Below are positions 18,605 to 26,954 of a stretch of DNA of 36,800 nt, one piece after another. Every line of letters begins with the position of its first letter. Positions within the stretch are counted from its first letter, which is position 1. The translations under genes and the position numbers were made by a program. A model generated the notes under the pieces. The model worked only from the letters and a program-made list of their open reading frames with translations, ran no database searches and was not told where the DNA came from. Origin of the DNA: Pseudomonadota bacterium (lineage in GTDB: Bacteria > Myxococcota_A > UBA796 > GCA-2862545); NCBI GenBank assembly GCA_002862545.1, contig PKDJ01000172.1, forward strand, positions 1-36,800, read 5' to 3'.

Positions 18605-19680
18605 TCCGTCTCTCCAGCACTCGGGGTGTCTTCGCCCGCGGTCGCCTCGGGCGGGTGCGCGTGGTCTCTGCGACCCAAGCTGCTGCCTTCGACCAGCTGG
18701 CCGCCCACCCAGGACCCCGCTGCTCGCAGCACGTCAGGTGTCGAACGAGCAGGGGCGTCACAGACGGGTGGTCCGTCGTTGCCTTGCAGCAAGCTCAGAG
18801 GCAGATGGGGCATTCCAAGAGTCTCGTCCAGGTTGACCAGCGTGGCGTGCACGACGTCCCAGGTCACTCGAGCCTCGGGGACGAGCTGCACGTCGTGCTC
18901 CTTGGCGCCGACGCCTGTGAGCGCCTCGCCGATCGTCCAGGCTGCTGGGCGCGTGCCCTTCCACAGCGGTGCCAGGCAGCCGCTGCTCCCTCCAACGGCG
19001 ACGCGAGCGCGACCTGGCTCGGAGCCCGAGGTGGCCGCATCGCAGGCGTCGCGAGCCCCGGGGCCCTCGAGCAGAGCGTCGCACGAGGCTGCCTGCCAGC
19101 ATGCGGGCTCGAGGCCCTCGAAGGGTGTTGGCTCCCCATCGTCCACGACCGGGCGGAAGGTGACGGAGGCGCGTGCCCAGGAGACCTCGGCGTTGGCCTC
19201 GAGGTTGACGGTGTAGCGCCGGTCCACTCCGATCACGGGGAGGCGCTCGCCACGACAGGCACCGGCGAGTCGACCCGAGGAGCGCTCCTCGGGCACGGTC
19301 GGGCCGACGGTGAGCTGTCCGAGGCGCCAGTAGAGGGAGGTTGCTCCGCCCTCGCGCGCAGAGATCGCGACCTGCCGGACGTGGAGCCAGCGGGCCTCTG
19401 CGGGTGCATCGATGATCACGGCCTCGGCCGCTGAGGCGCGCACCAGGCTCGCCAGGGCCTCGACGACGCCTGCGGGATCTGGACCGGGCAGACCCTCGAC
19501 GACCTGGGAACCGATCTGCACCTCTTCGCCCCGCAGTCGCAGCACCAGCGGCCCGGTGGCCTCACTCTCGGGGGCCGCGGGAGCGACTGTGTCGGGGGCC
19601 GCGGGAGCGACTGTGGGGTCCGCCTCGACATCGGGTGGCGTTGGGCTGGAGCAGGCGAGCATGAGCAGACAGACGTTCAC
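18601..19680 (-). CDS. Lipoprotein with ExbD-like periplasmic domain
   Basis: 359 residues from GTG 19680, which overlaps the stop of the upstream hydrolase gene (GTGA). The very short signal peptide ends in LMLAC (Cys10), followed by a Pro/Ala/Thr linker. Residues about 44-120 (VLRLRGEEVQIGSQVV, then AEAVIIDAPAEARWLHVRQVAISAREGGA) follow the beta-alpha-beta pattern of the ExbD/TolR periplasmic domain. The C-terminal two-thirds contains several cysteines, probably as disulfides, and no known motif. True ExbD has an N-terminal membrane helix with a proton-carrying Asp, and this protein has a lipid anchor instead. So it is unlikely to be a motor subunit. The ExbD likeness is my pattern reading. 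Confidence 0.72.
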   Translation of the reverse strand: MNVCLLMLACSSPTPPDVEADPTVAPAAPDTVAPAAPESEATGPLVLRLRGEEVQIGSQVVEGLPGPDPAGVVEALASLVRASAAEAVIIDAPAEARWLHVRQVAISAREGGATSLYWRLGQLTVGPTVPEERSSGRLAGACRGERLPVIGVDRRYTVNLEANAEVSWARASVTFRPVVDDGEPTPFEGLEPACWQAASCDALLEGPGARDACDAATSGSEPGRARVAVGGSSGCLAPLWKGTRPAAWTIGEALTGVGAKEHDVQLVPEARVTWDVVHATLVNLDETLGMPHLPLSLLQGNDGPPVCDAPARSTPDVLRAAGSWVGGQLVEGSSLGRRDHAHPPEATAGEDTPSAGETE

Positions 19681-20507
19681 AGGCGAGTCTCCATCCAGCT
19701 GCGCCAGAGCGTGCGCACGTCTGGAGCTTGGTGCTCCAGGTACACCTCGTGACGGAGACCGGCGAACAGGTGAGCGGTGCGGTCTGACGAGCGTACACCG
19801 TCGTGGACGCGCTGGACGACGCTCGGGGGCACCGTCTGGTCGCTGGCCCCCGCGGTGACGAGCAGCGGGGTGCTGACCCGGTGGAGGTCCGAGCGCGTCT
19901 GTCGGATGGTGCGGTAGAGGGTGGCACCCGTCCCTGCGCGGATGCGACCCCTGTAGATCAAGGGATCGTCCGCATCAACTACGTGCTGCGCGGCGTTCGC
20001 ATGCCCTCGCTTGGGGTCGTGGAAGGACTGCACAGGCAGTCGGGGAGCCAGCCGTCCCACCACGCGGGCTAGCGCGACCATGGTCCGTGGAATGCTCTCG
20101 GGAACCTCAATCGCCGGCCCATTGACGACCAGTCCTGCCAGGCACTCGCCGTGAAGCTGGGCGTAGCGAAGAGCGAGCAGGCCGCCCATGGAGTGGCCCA
20201 GCACGAACACCGGCGCCCCCGGACAGCGCTCCAGTGCGCGACGGTGCAGGATACCGATGTCCGCGAGCACGTCGTTCACATTGCGGATCAAGCCCGGAAC
20301 CTGGGCCGTCCGCCCATGGCCCCGATGGTCGGGCGCGAACACAGCGAAGCCGTGCTCGGCGAGGTCGCGGAGGGTCGCCAGGTGACGGCCGGAGTGCTCG
20401 CTGTAGCCATGCAGGAGCAACACCGCTGCACGCGGGGCATCCGGCATGGCGAAGCGGTGAAACACGGGCGCTCCACCATGACCGACGAGCCAGCCCTCAC
20501 TCACCAT
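19677..20507 (-). CDS. Alpha/beta hydrolase, monoacylglycerol lipase-like
   Basis: 276 residues, typical length for the lysophospholipase/monoacylglycerol lipase group (Hydrolase_4). Motifs: LLLHGYSEHSGRH (oxyanion region), FAPDHRGHG, nucleophile GHSMGG, acid GASDQTV and base GLRHEVYLE. It likely cleaves monoacylglycerols or lysophospholipids. No signal peptide, so cytoplasmic or membrane-associated. The ATG at 20507 shares one base with the upstream TGA (TGATG), and its own stop overlaps the next GTG, so it sits inside a tightly coupled run. The open frame further upstream overlaps the MopE-like gene in another frame and is not coding. Confidence 0.92.
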   Translation of the reverse strand: MVSEGWLVGHGGAPVFHRFAMPDAPRAAVLLLHGYSEHSGRHLATLRDLAEHGFAVFAPDHRGHGRTAQVPGLIRNVNDVLADIGILHRRALERCPGAPVFVLGHSMGGLLALRYAQLHGECLAGLVVNGPAIEVPESIPRTMVALARVVGRLAPRLPVQSFHDPKRGHANAAQHVVDADDPLIYRGRIRAGTGATLYRTIRQTRSDLHRVSTPLLVTAGASDQTVPPSVVQRVHDGVRSSDRTAHLFAGLRHEVYLEHQAPDVRTLWRSWMETRL

Positions 20508-22015
20508 CAGCGGATCCAGATGACCTGCGCGGCGCCCGCGTCGGGTGTGGCTACGACCGCGGAGGCGAAGTCGCCCATCATGTAGGCCCCGTGGGCACCG
20601 TCGGCGATGGTCAGGCCGGCGTCGGGAAGGAGCGAGCGCGAGAAGTCCCAACCGCCCCCTGCGTCTTCGTGCCCCTTGCAGTCGTCCGGTGCCCCGACCG
20701 GCTGGTTGAACTGACCGACGCCGTCGTCCATGAAGGAAGCATCCCCCGCACACCAGGTGTAGGTCTGCCCATCGGCACGAGGTGGGTCGGCGGGTGCGTC
20801 GTAGAAGTAGTAGCCGGACTGCCCGAAGCGGACGTTCAGGTCGTCCCTTCGGATGGCATCGCTGACGTAGCTCAGCCGGCCCTCTGCGTACGCGGTGAGT
20901 CGGATGTGGTCGTAGGACAGCGCGTTGATCTCCATCCACGCGATGGCCGGTGCTCCGTAGTCTGGCCCGGAGAGGTCTGCGGGGTCGCCCGCGAACAAGT
21001 GGGTGAAGCTCCACTCCACGCCGAAGGCGTAGAGCCCGTCAACGAAGAGCGGATCCTGATGGATGGAGTTCTTCAGGAACACCGGGGTCCAGCCGCCATC
21101 GTCGAGGTCGCACCAGACGTCGAACTGGCGGCGACCGTCACCGAGGAGATCGAGGACGTAGGGGCCGCTGTCGCGAAAACCAGCCTCGAAGACCTCTCTG
21201 CAGGAGCGTGGGAAGCAGGTGCGGTCGACGCCGTCGCAGTCCTGGTCGATGCCGTCCTCGCAGAGGTCGGGAGCGCCAGGGTAGGTGTCGGGGTCGGTGT
21301 CGTCGCAGTCGCCCCCACCATGCTCCGGGTTGCGGCTCCCGTCTCGGTCGAAGTCGCAGGCGTCGATGCAGTCGGGGTCGTCGCAGTCCTGTAGGCCGTC
21401 GTCGTCGTCATCGCGCCCGTTCGTGCACTGCTCGGGACAGGTGCGCAGGAGGCAGTCGGTGTCGTCACAGTCCACGAAGCCATCGAGGTCGTTGTCGCGG
21501 CCGTCGTAGCAGTCCTCGGGGCACTGGCCATCGCAGTCGGGATCGGCGCAGTCGAACTGACCGTCGGCATCGTCGTCGAGGCGGTTGTCGCACACCTCGG
21601 GGCAGCCGGACTCGGCGGTGTGGCAGTCGGGATCCACACAGTCGGTGAGGCGGTCGCCGTCGTCGTCCTCGCCGTTGGCGCAGTCCTCCGGACACAGTCC
21701 GAGGCAGTCGTCGTCGTCACAGTCCGTCCAGCCATCGGCGTCGTTGTCGCGACCGTCTGTGCAGTCTTCGGGGCAGCGACCGTCGCAGTCGTCGTCCTCA
21801 CAGTCACGAAGGCCATCGAGATCGTTGTCGAGACCATCGGCACAGTCTTCGACGCAGGTCTCGGCACAGTCGGGATCGTCGCAGTCGAGCAGGCCGTCGC
21901 CGTCTTCGTCGACACCGGTGCCGCACGACTCGCGCGGCGGGGCGGGTTCCTCGGGCTCCGCGCAGGACATGAGCAGCGCGAGCACCGCTCCGACCCCGAT
22001 CCTCGTCGCACGCAT
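20507..22015 (-). CDS. Lipoprotein with MopE-type Asp/Cys repeats and fibrinogen-like domain
   Basis: 502 residues from ATG 22015. The lipobox is LMSC (Cys18). From about residue 28 to 215 there are seven repeats of ~26 residues with the core DCxDGxDND(L/A)DGxxDCxDxDC, followed by one MopE-type unit with [17 protein letters not shown]. These Asp-rich loops should bind calcium and the paired cysteines should form disulfides. After that comes a fibrinogen-related domain start (SCREVFEAG, then [16 protein letters not shown]) and a C-terminal region with WCAGDASF, GPYxYDAP-like strands and a final AAQVIWIR. It is an outer-surface protein, probably adhesive or carbohydrate-binding. First gene of the coupled run to 16901. 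A longer frame to 22597 overlaps the racemase-like gene and is rejected. Confidence 0.9.
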   Translation of the reverse strand: MRATRIGVGAVLALLMSCAEPEEPAPPRESCGTGVDEDGDGLLDCDDPDCAETCVEDCADGLDNDLDGLRDCEDDDCDGRCPEDCTDGRDNDADGWTDCDDDDCLGLCPEDCANGEDDDGDRLTDCVDPDCHTAESGCPEVCDNRLDDDADGQFDCADPDCDGQCPEDCYDGRDNDLDGFVDCDDTDCLLRTCPEQCTNGRDDDDDGLQDCDDPDCIDACDFDRDGSRNPEHGGGDCDDTDPDTYPGAPDLCEDGIDQDCDGVDRTCFPRSCREVFEAGFRDSGPYVLDLLGDGRRQFDVWCDLDDGGWTPVFLKNSIHQDPLFVDGLYAFGVEWSFTHLFAGDPADLSGPDYGAPAIAWMEINALSYDHIRLTAYAEGRLSYVSDAIRRDDLNVRFGQSGYYFYDAPADPPRADGQTYTWCAGDASFMDDGVGQFNQPVGAPDDCKGHEDAGGGWDFSRSLLPDAGLTIADGAHGAYMMGDFASAVVATPDAGAAQVIWIR

Positions 22016-22035
22016 CGACCCCCCACGTCGGCCCG

Positions 22036-23247
22036 CTACAGGTAACGCCCCCCGAGGCCCCGGTAGGTCGGGGTCTCGTCGATGACGCGGTTGCCGCGCA
22101 CCCAGAGCACACGCTCGAAGCGCTCCATCAGCTCGCCGGCCTTGGCGGGTCGGCAGATGATGGGGGCGCCGAGGGGCGGCGCGGCGCCTCGGCCCGACCA
22201 GCGGAGGGGCGTCTGGAGCTCGCCGAAGCCGTCGGCGGAGAGCGGCGCGAGGTCGCCGGGTGCGTGGACGGTCGGCAGGCGGTCGGGGCCGCAGGGCCCA
22301 GAGGCCACGTAGCCACCACCCGCGCAGGTGATGATGTGCGGGGCGGGCTGTCGGGTCACCTGAACAGCGAAGAAGGCTGCGGGCTGGAGCGGGAGGTCGT
22401 CGTCGCCGTCGACGAGATGGGGTGCGTAGAGCCCAGGGCCTGCTGCGACCTCTGTGACAGCGTGGGCTTGCATCGCCTGGAGAGAGCCCCCACCCCCGGC
22501 GCTCACGAGCGTGACCGGGTGTCCGGCCGCACGCAGGGCCTGCACGATGTCGTGTCGCCGCTGGGCAGCGAGCCGCACCGAGCGCTGCTCGAGCCACTTC
22601 GCGGCCCTCGCCTCGATCCGACGGGACCGGCGCTTCGAGCGGCCGGCGACCTGGGCTTCGCAGGCCATGAGCCCGACCAGCGACAGGTGAGGGGCTCCCT
22701 CCAAGGCGCGCACGAGGCGCAGGACATCGTCGACGGAGCAGATGGACGATCGGCGCGCGTCGGGGCGTGCGATGCTCAGGGGCCGATGCGACACGTCTGC
22801 GTCGACACAGACCCGCAGCTGGACCCCAGCAGCACCTGCGGCGGCCTCGAGCAGACGCACGTGTGCTGGACAGTCGACCGTCGGCATGATGTCGCGACCT
22901 GCAGCGACCAGGCTCACGACGGTGTCGACCTCAGCTCGGGAGGTGAGGGGGGAGGCCAAGATGATGCCGTCGAGGCCGTGCTCGACCAGCATGCGAGCCT
23001 CCTCGGCGTGGAAGGCCCTCCAGCCGGCGAGGCGATCACCGGCCAGAGCCGCCACGTGGCGGAGCAGCGCCGGGACTCGAATCGACTGGGTGGCGATGCG
23101 CAGACGCAGAGGCGCTGGGGCGCGGGCGAGCAGCAGCGACAGGTTCGCCTCGAGGGCGTCCATGTCGATGAAGGCGCAGGGGAGGGGGCGACCGCGCAGG
23201 ATCTCGCGCAGACGCATCCACTCGAGCCAGCGGTCGTCGGGTGTCAT
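22036..23247 (-). CDS. Alanine racemase-like (amino acid deaminase/aldolase type) with altered PLP site
   Basis: 403 residues from ATG 23247. It belongs to the PLP fold-type III family with an alanine racemase N-terminal barrel ([18 protein letters not shown] near the start, then [18 protein letters not shown] and [12 protein letters not shown]) and a D-serine-dehydratase-like C-terminal part ([15 protein letters not shown]). The family usually reads ASKSxR or ATKSxR where Lys holds PLP. Here it is RIATQSIR, with Gln54 (codon CAG). The later RHAKAGEL motif reads RPAKAGEL, losing a His. The family motifs are from memory; the residues here are read directly. The gene seems otherwise intact, so it may be a non-catalytic or repurposed protein. 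It lies 20 bp upstream of the MopE-like gene, possibly in the same operon. Confidence 0.82.
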   Translation of the reverse strand: MTPDDRWLEWMRLREILRGRPLPCAFIDMDALEANLSLLLARAPAPLRLRIATQSIRVPALLRHVAALAGDRLAGWRAFHAEEARMLVEHGLDGIILASPLTSRAEVDTVVSLVAAGRDIMPTVDCPAHVRLLEAAAGAAGVQLRVCVDADVSHRPLSIARPDARRSSICSVDDVLRLVRALEGAPHLSLVGLMACEAQVAGRSKRRSRRIEARAAKWLEQRSVRLAAQRRHDIVQALRAAGHPVTLVSAGGGGSLQAMQAHAVTEVAAGPGLYAPHLVDGDDDLPLQPAAFFAVQVTRQPAPHIITCAGGGYVASGPCGPDRLPTVHAPGDLAPLSADGFGELQTPLRWSGRGAAPPLGAPIICRPAKAGELMERFERVLWVRGNRVIDETPTYRGLGGRYL

Positions 23248-23320
23248 GCGTCGACACCTCGGACGGGACGAGGGGCTCCGAGCTCTGCCCGGCGCCCCCG
23301 TGCCGCTGGCGCGACCTCGC

Positions 23321-23740
23321 TCAGAAGAGCTCGGTGGCGCGGAAGAAGTAGGCGACCTCGATGGCCGCGTTCTCGGGGCTGTCGGAGCCGTGCACGGCGT
23401 TCTCGCCGATGGAGTCCGCGTAGAGCTTGCGGAGGGTGCCCTCGGCTGCCTCGGCGGGGTTGGTGGCGCCCATGATCTCGCGGTTGCGGAGGATCGCGTT
23501 TTCACCCTCGAGGACCATGACGACGCAGGGGCCGCTCGTCATGAACTCGACGAGCTCGCCGAAGAAGGGGCGCTCGCTGTGCACGGCGTAGAAGCCCTCG
23601 GCCTCCTGCTGGGAGAGGTGGACCTTCCGGACACCGGCGATCTTGAGGCCCTCCTGCTCGAAGCGGGCGATGATCTTGCCGATCAGGTTCTTGCCCGTGG
23701 CGTCGGGCTTGATGATGGAGAGGGTGCGCTCGATGGCCAT
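23321..23740 (-). CDS. ndk: Nucleoside diphosphate kinase
   Basis: 139 residues, normal size. It transfers the gamma-phosphate between nucleoside tri- and diphosphates in the cytoplasm through a phospho-histidine. Motifs: [11 protein letters not shown] at the start, [26 protein letters not shown], and the active-site NAVHGSDS with His117. I chose ATG 23740 because GGAGG lies 5 bases upstream. An ATG at 23752 would add MEAL but lacks a site. It is 30 bp downstream of the TerB-like gene and 73 bp upstream of the racemase-like gene. Confidence 0.97.
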   Translation of the reverse strand: MAIERTLSIIKPDATGKNLIGKIIARFEQEGLKIAGVRKVHLSQQEAEGFYAVHSERPFFGELVEFMTSGPCVVMVLEGENAILRNREIMGATNPAEAAEGTLRKLYADSIGENAVHGSDSPENAAIEVAYFFRATELF

Positions 23741-23770
23741 GAGGGCCTCCATGGTGGATTGGCGCGGCGC

Positions 23771-24340
23771 CTAATCTGACACGGCGTGCGGATCCACCGC
23801 TCTCACCGAGTCGCTGCTTGAGAGCTCCCCCATCAGGTCCATCCACTCGCCCGTGAGCGAGCGCCCCACGATTCCACGCGTGGGGTTCGCGCGCTTCGCG
23901 GACTCCTCCTCGATCGCCTGTGCGATCTCGCGAAGAGCACGCTTCTCGGCGCCCGAGATGGTCCAGAAGACACCGAACAGGCCCCCGGCCGCCTCTGCGA
24001 CGTGGGCGCAGAACTCGAGCACGGTCTGGAGTGCCTCGGGAGGCATGTCGGAGCCGACCTGGCCCTCGTGGTGCGCCAGGGCGACCAGCAGCTTGCGCCC
24101 GCGCGCGAAGGTCTCCGGCGAGGGCCGGTCAGTCAGCCAGTCCTTCAGTACCTCGGCACCGCTTCGGGTCAGCAGCTTGTGGCCGCGAGCGATCTGAATG
24201 ATCTTGTCCTTCTCCTCGGACTGAATCTGATGATCGGCCCACGCGACCTCCACGAGCGGCAGCAGTGCAAGCGCACGGAAGCTGCGCTCGTTTAGCCCAA
24301 GCTGTCCGAGCTCTTCGCGGAGTTGATCGTCAGTCGGCAT
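23771..24340 (-). CDS. TerB-like domain protein
   Basis: 189 residues from ATG 24340, with GAGG 5 bases before it. The N-terminal half follows the tellurite-resistance TerB helical fold: RALALLPLVEVAWADHQIQSEEKDKI, where WADH...EE is the usual acidic metal-site pattern. The second half is helical (TVLEFCAHVAEAAGG, AEKRALREIAQAIEEES). Cytoplasmic. TerB-fold proteins act as membrane-associated metal-sensing adaptors, and none is characterised in this context. An AT-rich patch (CAATATTAG) near 24408-24416 could hold its promoter. Confidence 0.8.
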   Translation of the reverse strand: MPTDDQLREELGQLGLNERSFRALALLPLVEVAWADHQIQSEEKDKIIQIARGHKLLTRSGAEVLKDWLTDRPSPETFARGRKLLVALAHHEGQVGSDMPPEALQTVLEFCAHVAEAAGGLFGVFWTISGAEKRALREIAQAIEEESAKRANPTRGIVGRSLTGEWMDLMGELSSSDSVRAVDPHAVSD

Positions 24341-24453
24341 GTGCACCTCGTGAGAAATGGCCGCGCGGCACCGCCCCGAGCGGTGGCGTCGCAGGGTTTG
24401 GAGCGCACAATATTAGCTTGGCGGCCCTAGGGTCGACAGTAGACGCGCTGCGG

Positions 24454-25233
24454 TCAGGGGGTGTCTTCGGCCGCCTGATCCGTGAGCTGTGCGCGCGTGA
24501 ACCCGAAGCGCACCTTGAGCGTGAGGTCGTCGGCTGTGATCTCGAGGTCGAGGTCCTCGACGCCCATCTGCATCTTCAGCGCCCCGCCCATGGGGCCCAC
24601 CATCTCGTCGACTTGGTCCCGCTTGAGGATCGGCACGGGATTGACGCGAGGAAGCTGCTGCTCGAGACCGTACTCTGCGAGGCGCGAGAGGAGCTGCAGG
24701 ACGGCGTTGTCGCCGATGTAGATGCCGAGGTCCTGCAGCGAGCCGATCACGGCTCGGTGACCGGGGTCGTAGTGGATGTCGCCGAGCGAGACGCTCGCGC
24801 CGAGGCGGCGCTCGATGCGGAAGGGGATCTCGACGTTCGCCTTGAGGAGCAGGATCTCTCCCTCCGCGACACCCTTGACGAAGGCATCGGCATGGACCTG
24901 CTGCTTGGCGTAGGTGAGCTGAGTGCCCATACCGTCGAGCTCGACCGTCCAGGTACCCCGAACGGAGACGAGCTCGTTGATCCGCCGGTAGACGGACGGG
25001 CGAGCCTCCTGCCAGCCCTGACGGGCACGGTCGCGCACGCGTGCCAGCATCTGTGGGGGCTCCCGATCCTCGAGGAGACCGGCAACAGCCTCCCGCACCC
25101 CGAGCTGCTTGAGGCCGCTCTTGAGATCGCGAGCGAGGTGGAAGTTCGCACCCGCGAGACGGACGGGGAGGGCTGCTCGGAGGAGCTCCTCCCACATCTC
25201 GCGCGAGAGGCTGAGCTGCAGGTGATACGACAT
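24454..25233 (-). CDS. Conserved-looking protein of unknown function
   Basis: 259 residues from ATG 25233. It begins MSYHLQLSLSREMWEELLRA with no signal peptide. A helical first part (ARDLKSGLKQLGVREAVAGL, RVRDRARQGWQEARPSVY) leads into a beta-rich region (WTVELDGMGTQLTYAK, VEIPFRIERRLG, LEITADDLTLKVRFGFT) broken by a helix (DNAVLQLLSRLAEYGLEQQL). The alternating lipid-binding-like strands remind me of DUF2993/LmeA or TULIP-type proteins, but I cannot support a family name. It precedes the TerB-like gene on the same strand with a 113-bp gap, so it may have its own promoter. Confidence 0.7.
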   Translation of the reverse strand: MSYHLQLSLSREMWEELLRAALPVRLAGANFHLARDLKSGLKQLGVREAVAGLLEDREPPQMLARVRDRARQGWQEARPSVYRRINELVSVRGTWTVELDGMGTQLTYAKQQVHADAFVKGVAEGEILLLKANVEIPFRIERRLGASVSLGDIHYDPGHRAVIGSLQDLGIYIGDNAVLQLLSRLAEYGLEQQLPRVNPVPILKRDQVDEMVGPMGGALKMQMGVEDLDLEITADDLTLKVRFGFTRAQLTDQAAEDTP

Positions 25234-25289
25234 GGCTGCATCATACGCCGCCGCAACCTTCTGCGGCGTCTCGGCGTGTCAGCAGCCGG

Positions 25290-25637
25290 TCAGCGGAACT
25301 CGTGCGCCACGTCCTCGTCGAGCAGTGTGAGCAGGCTCGCGGCTCCCAGGAGGGTGCCGAAGGGCATCGAGCCGATCGACATGCCGCTGAGCAGCAGCGC
25401 GGCGACGCGGGACCAGGGTGCACGTGCGCCCAGGCCCACGCCCGTCGCGACGTACAGACCGCCGAACACTACTCCGAGCATGGCGCTGAAGCCTGCGATC
25501 AGCACGAAGGGCAGCAGCGGCTCTGCGGGCGCCAGCCAAGGGATGCAGAGCTGCAGCAGGGCGACGACGAAGAGGGAGGCAGCCGACAGCGCGCCCATGC
25601 ACAAGTGTCCGAGGCCGAGCCAGTCAATCCGCGACAT
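25290..25637 (-). CDS. Small integral membrane protein
   Basis: 115 residues with three clear hydrophobic helices (about 12-33, 41-68 and 76-103) and a short polar tail DEDVAHEFR. The ribosome site is ideal: GGAGG 7 bases before ATG 25637. No named family is seen. It is divergent from the FAD oxidoreductase gene, with 105 bp between starts, and 56 bp upstream of the 259-residue gene. Confidence 0.8.
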   Translation of the reverse strand: MSRIDWLGLGHLCMGALSAASLFVVALLQLCIPWLAPAEPLLPFVLIAGFSAMLGVVFGGLYVATGVGLGARAPWSRVAALLLSGMSIGSMPFGTLLGAASLLTLLDEDVAHEFR

Positions 25638-25742
25638 GCGATGTCCTCCATGGTGTACCTGTCTCTACGGGTGACCCTGGCTCCCATTCCCTAGGAGGGG
25701 TCGAAAAATCGCGCGACGGGCTAACGGGGGCGTGGAGGCACG

Positions 25743-26927
25743 ATGACGGGCGCTGAGGTGATCGTCGTGGGGGGAGGGCTGGCGGGGATGGCCGTCGCGG
25801 CCTTCCTCGCCCCCGAGCACGACGTCCTGGTGGTCGAGCGGGCTCCGGGCCTCGGCACCGAGGCCTCCTCTCAGAACGCGGGCATGATCCGTCGACTCGG
25901 AGAGGATCCGCAGGAGCGAGCGCTCGCGCTGCGCTCTGCAGCCTGGCTGTCCGATCCTCCCCCCGAGTTCGCCGAGGCCTCGCGTGTGACGGGGGCGCTG
26001 GTCGGCCTTGCTCACGACCCCACGCACCTCAACGACGCCGTCGCTCATCTCCGTGCGGCGGGTGTTCGCGTCGAGGCCGTCGACCGGCCGGAGGAGGTCG
26101 CACCGGCAGCGGCGGGGACGCACCTGACGCGGGCTTGGTGGCTGCCCGACGAGCGGGTCGCCGATCCTCGGGCGCTCATCGAGGGCTTCACGACTGTGCT
26201 GCAGCGTCATGGTGGGAGGGTCCGGACGGGCACGGCTGTGCGAGCCCTCACCCTTCGCTCGGGCCGCGTGACAGGGGTGGAGACCGACGAGGACGTCCTC
26301 GGCGCCGAGTGCGTCGTCCTGGCAACGGGGGCCTGGAGCGCTGTGCTCGCCGCGCGTGCGGGCCTCCAGAGACCCTTGATCCCGGTGCGGAGAACCATGC
26401 TGCAGACCAGTCGGGGTGCGGCGTGGCGGTCGGAGCATCCGTGGACATGGATCGACGATGTCGGGGTCTATGCGCGCCCCGACTCCAGTGGATGGCTGGT
26501 CTCTGGCTGTGACGAGACGATCGCCTTCCCGCGAGAAGCAGCAGGGTCTACCGGTCCGCTCGACCCCGTCCAGGCCGCGCACGCCCTCGCCAAGCTTCGT
26601 AGGTACCTGCCCCGGCTGGCCGATGTGGAGATCCGCGGAGGATGGACCGGCCTCCGGACCTTTGCTCCCGACCGTCGCCCGGTGCTGGGGCGGGATCCGG
26701 AGTGTGTGGGGCTGGTCTGGGCGGCCGGCCTCGGCGGCTACGGCGTCACCTGCTGCGTTGGGGTGGGTGAGGCGATCGCGTCGCTGCTGCGCGATGAGCG
26801 CGTCGGATGGCTGCGGGCGGCTGCGCTCGACCCCGGACGGCCCTACCCCAGACGCTGGCCGGTGAGGGGAGATGGCACGCTGCATCGAGCGCGTCTGCGT
26901 GCTGTGCGGCTTCCTGATCCGGCTTAA
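25743..26927 (+). CDS. FAD-dependent oxidoreductase, DAO family
   Basis: 394 residues. Residues 6-20 form the FAD-binding VIVVGGGLAGMAVAA fold, followed by VVERAPGLGTEASSQNAGMI, the usual DAO ribose and active-site stretch. Later landmarks are VVLATGAWSAVLA and, near the end, GWTGLRTFAPDRRPVLGRDPE plus AAGLGGYGVTCCVGVGEAIA. This group covers D-amino-acid, glycine and sarcosine oxidases or dehydrogenases; the substrate is not predictable. It is probably cytoplasmic. ATG 25743 is preceded by GGAGG. The pntA start is 28 bases after its stop, so the three genes may be one operon. Confidence 0.9.
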   Translation: MTGAEVIVVGGGLAGMAVAAFLAPEHDVLVVERAPGLGTEASSQNAGMIRRLGEDPQERALALRSAAWLSDPPPEFAEASRVTGALVGLAHDPTHLNDAVAHLRAAGVRVEAVDRPEEVAPAAAGTHLTRAWWLPDERVADPRALIEGFTTVLQRHGGRVRTGTAVRALTLRSGRVTGVETDEDVLGAECVVLATGAWSAVLAARAGLQRPLIPVRRTMLQTSRGAAWRSEHPWTWIDDVGVYARPDSSGWLVSGCDETIAFPREAAGSTGPLDPVQAAHALAKLRRYLPRLADVEIRGGWTGLRTFAPDRRPVLGRDPECVGLVWAAGLGGYGVTCCVGVGEAIASLLRDERVGWLRAAALDPGRPYPRRWPVRGDGTLHRARLRAVRLPDPA

Positions 26928-26954
26928 GTGACCGTGCACGTACGAGAGGCTCGG

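Noticed and set aside
20508..21014. Upstream extension of the hydrolase frame
   Set aside because: It overlaps the MopE-like gene in another frame and adds only Arg-rich, low-complexity sequence.
21300..21930. Regular DNA repeats resembling a CRISPR array
   Set aside because: They are coding repeats of the Asp/Cys-rich protein with no spacer structure or cas genes.
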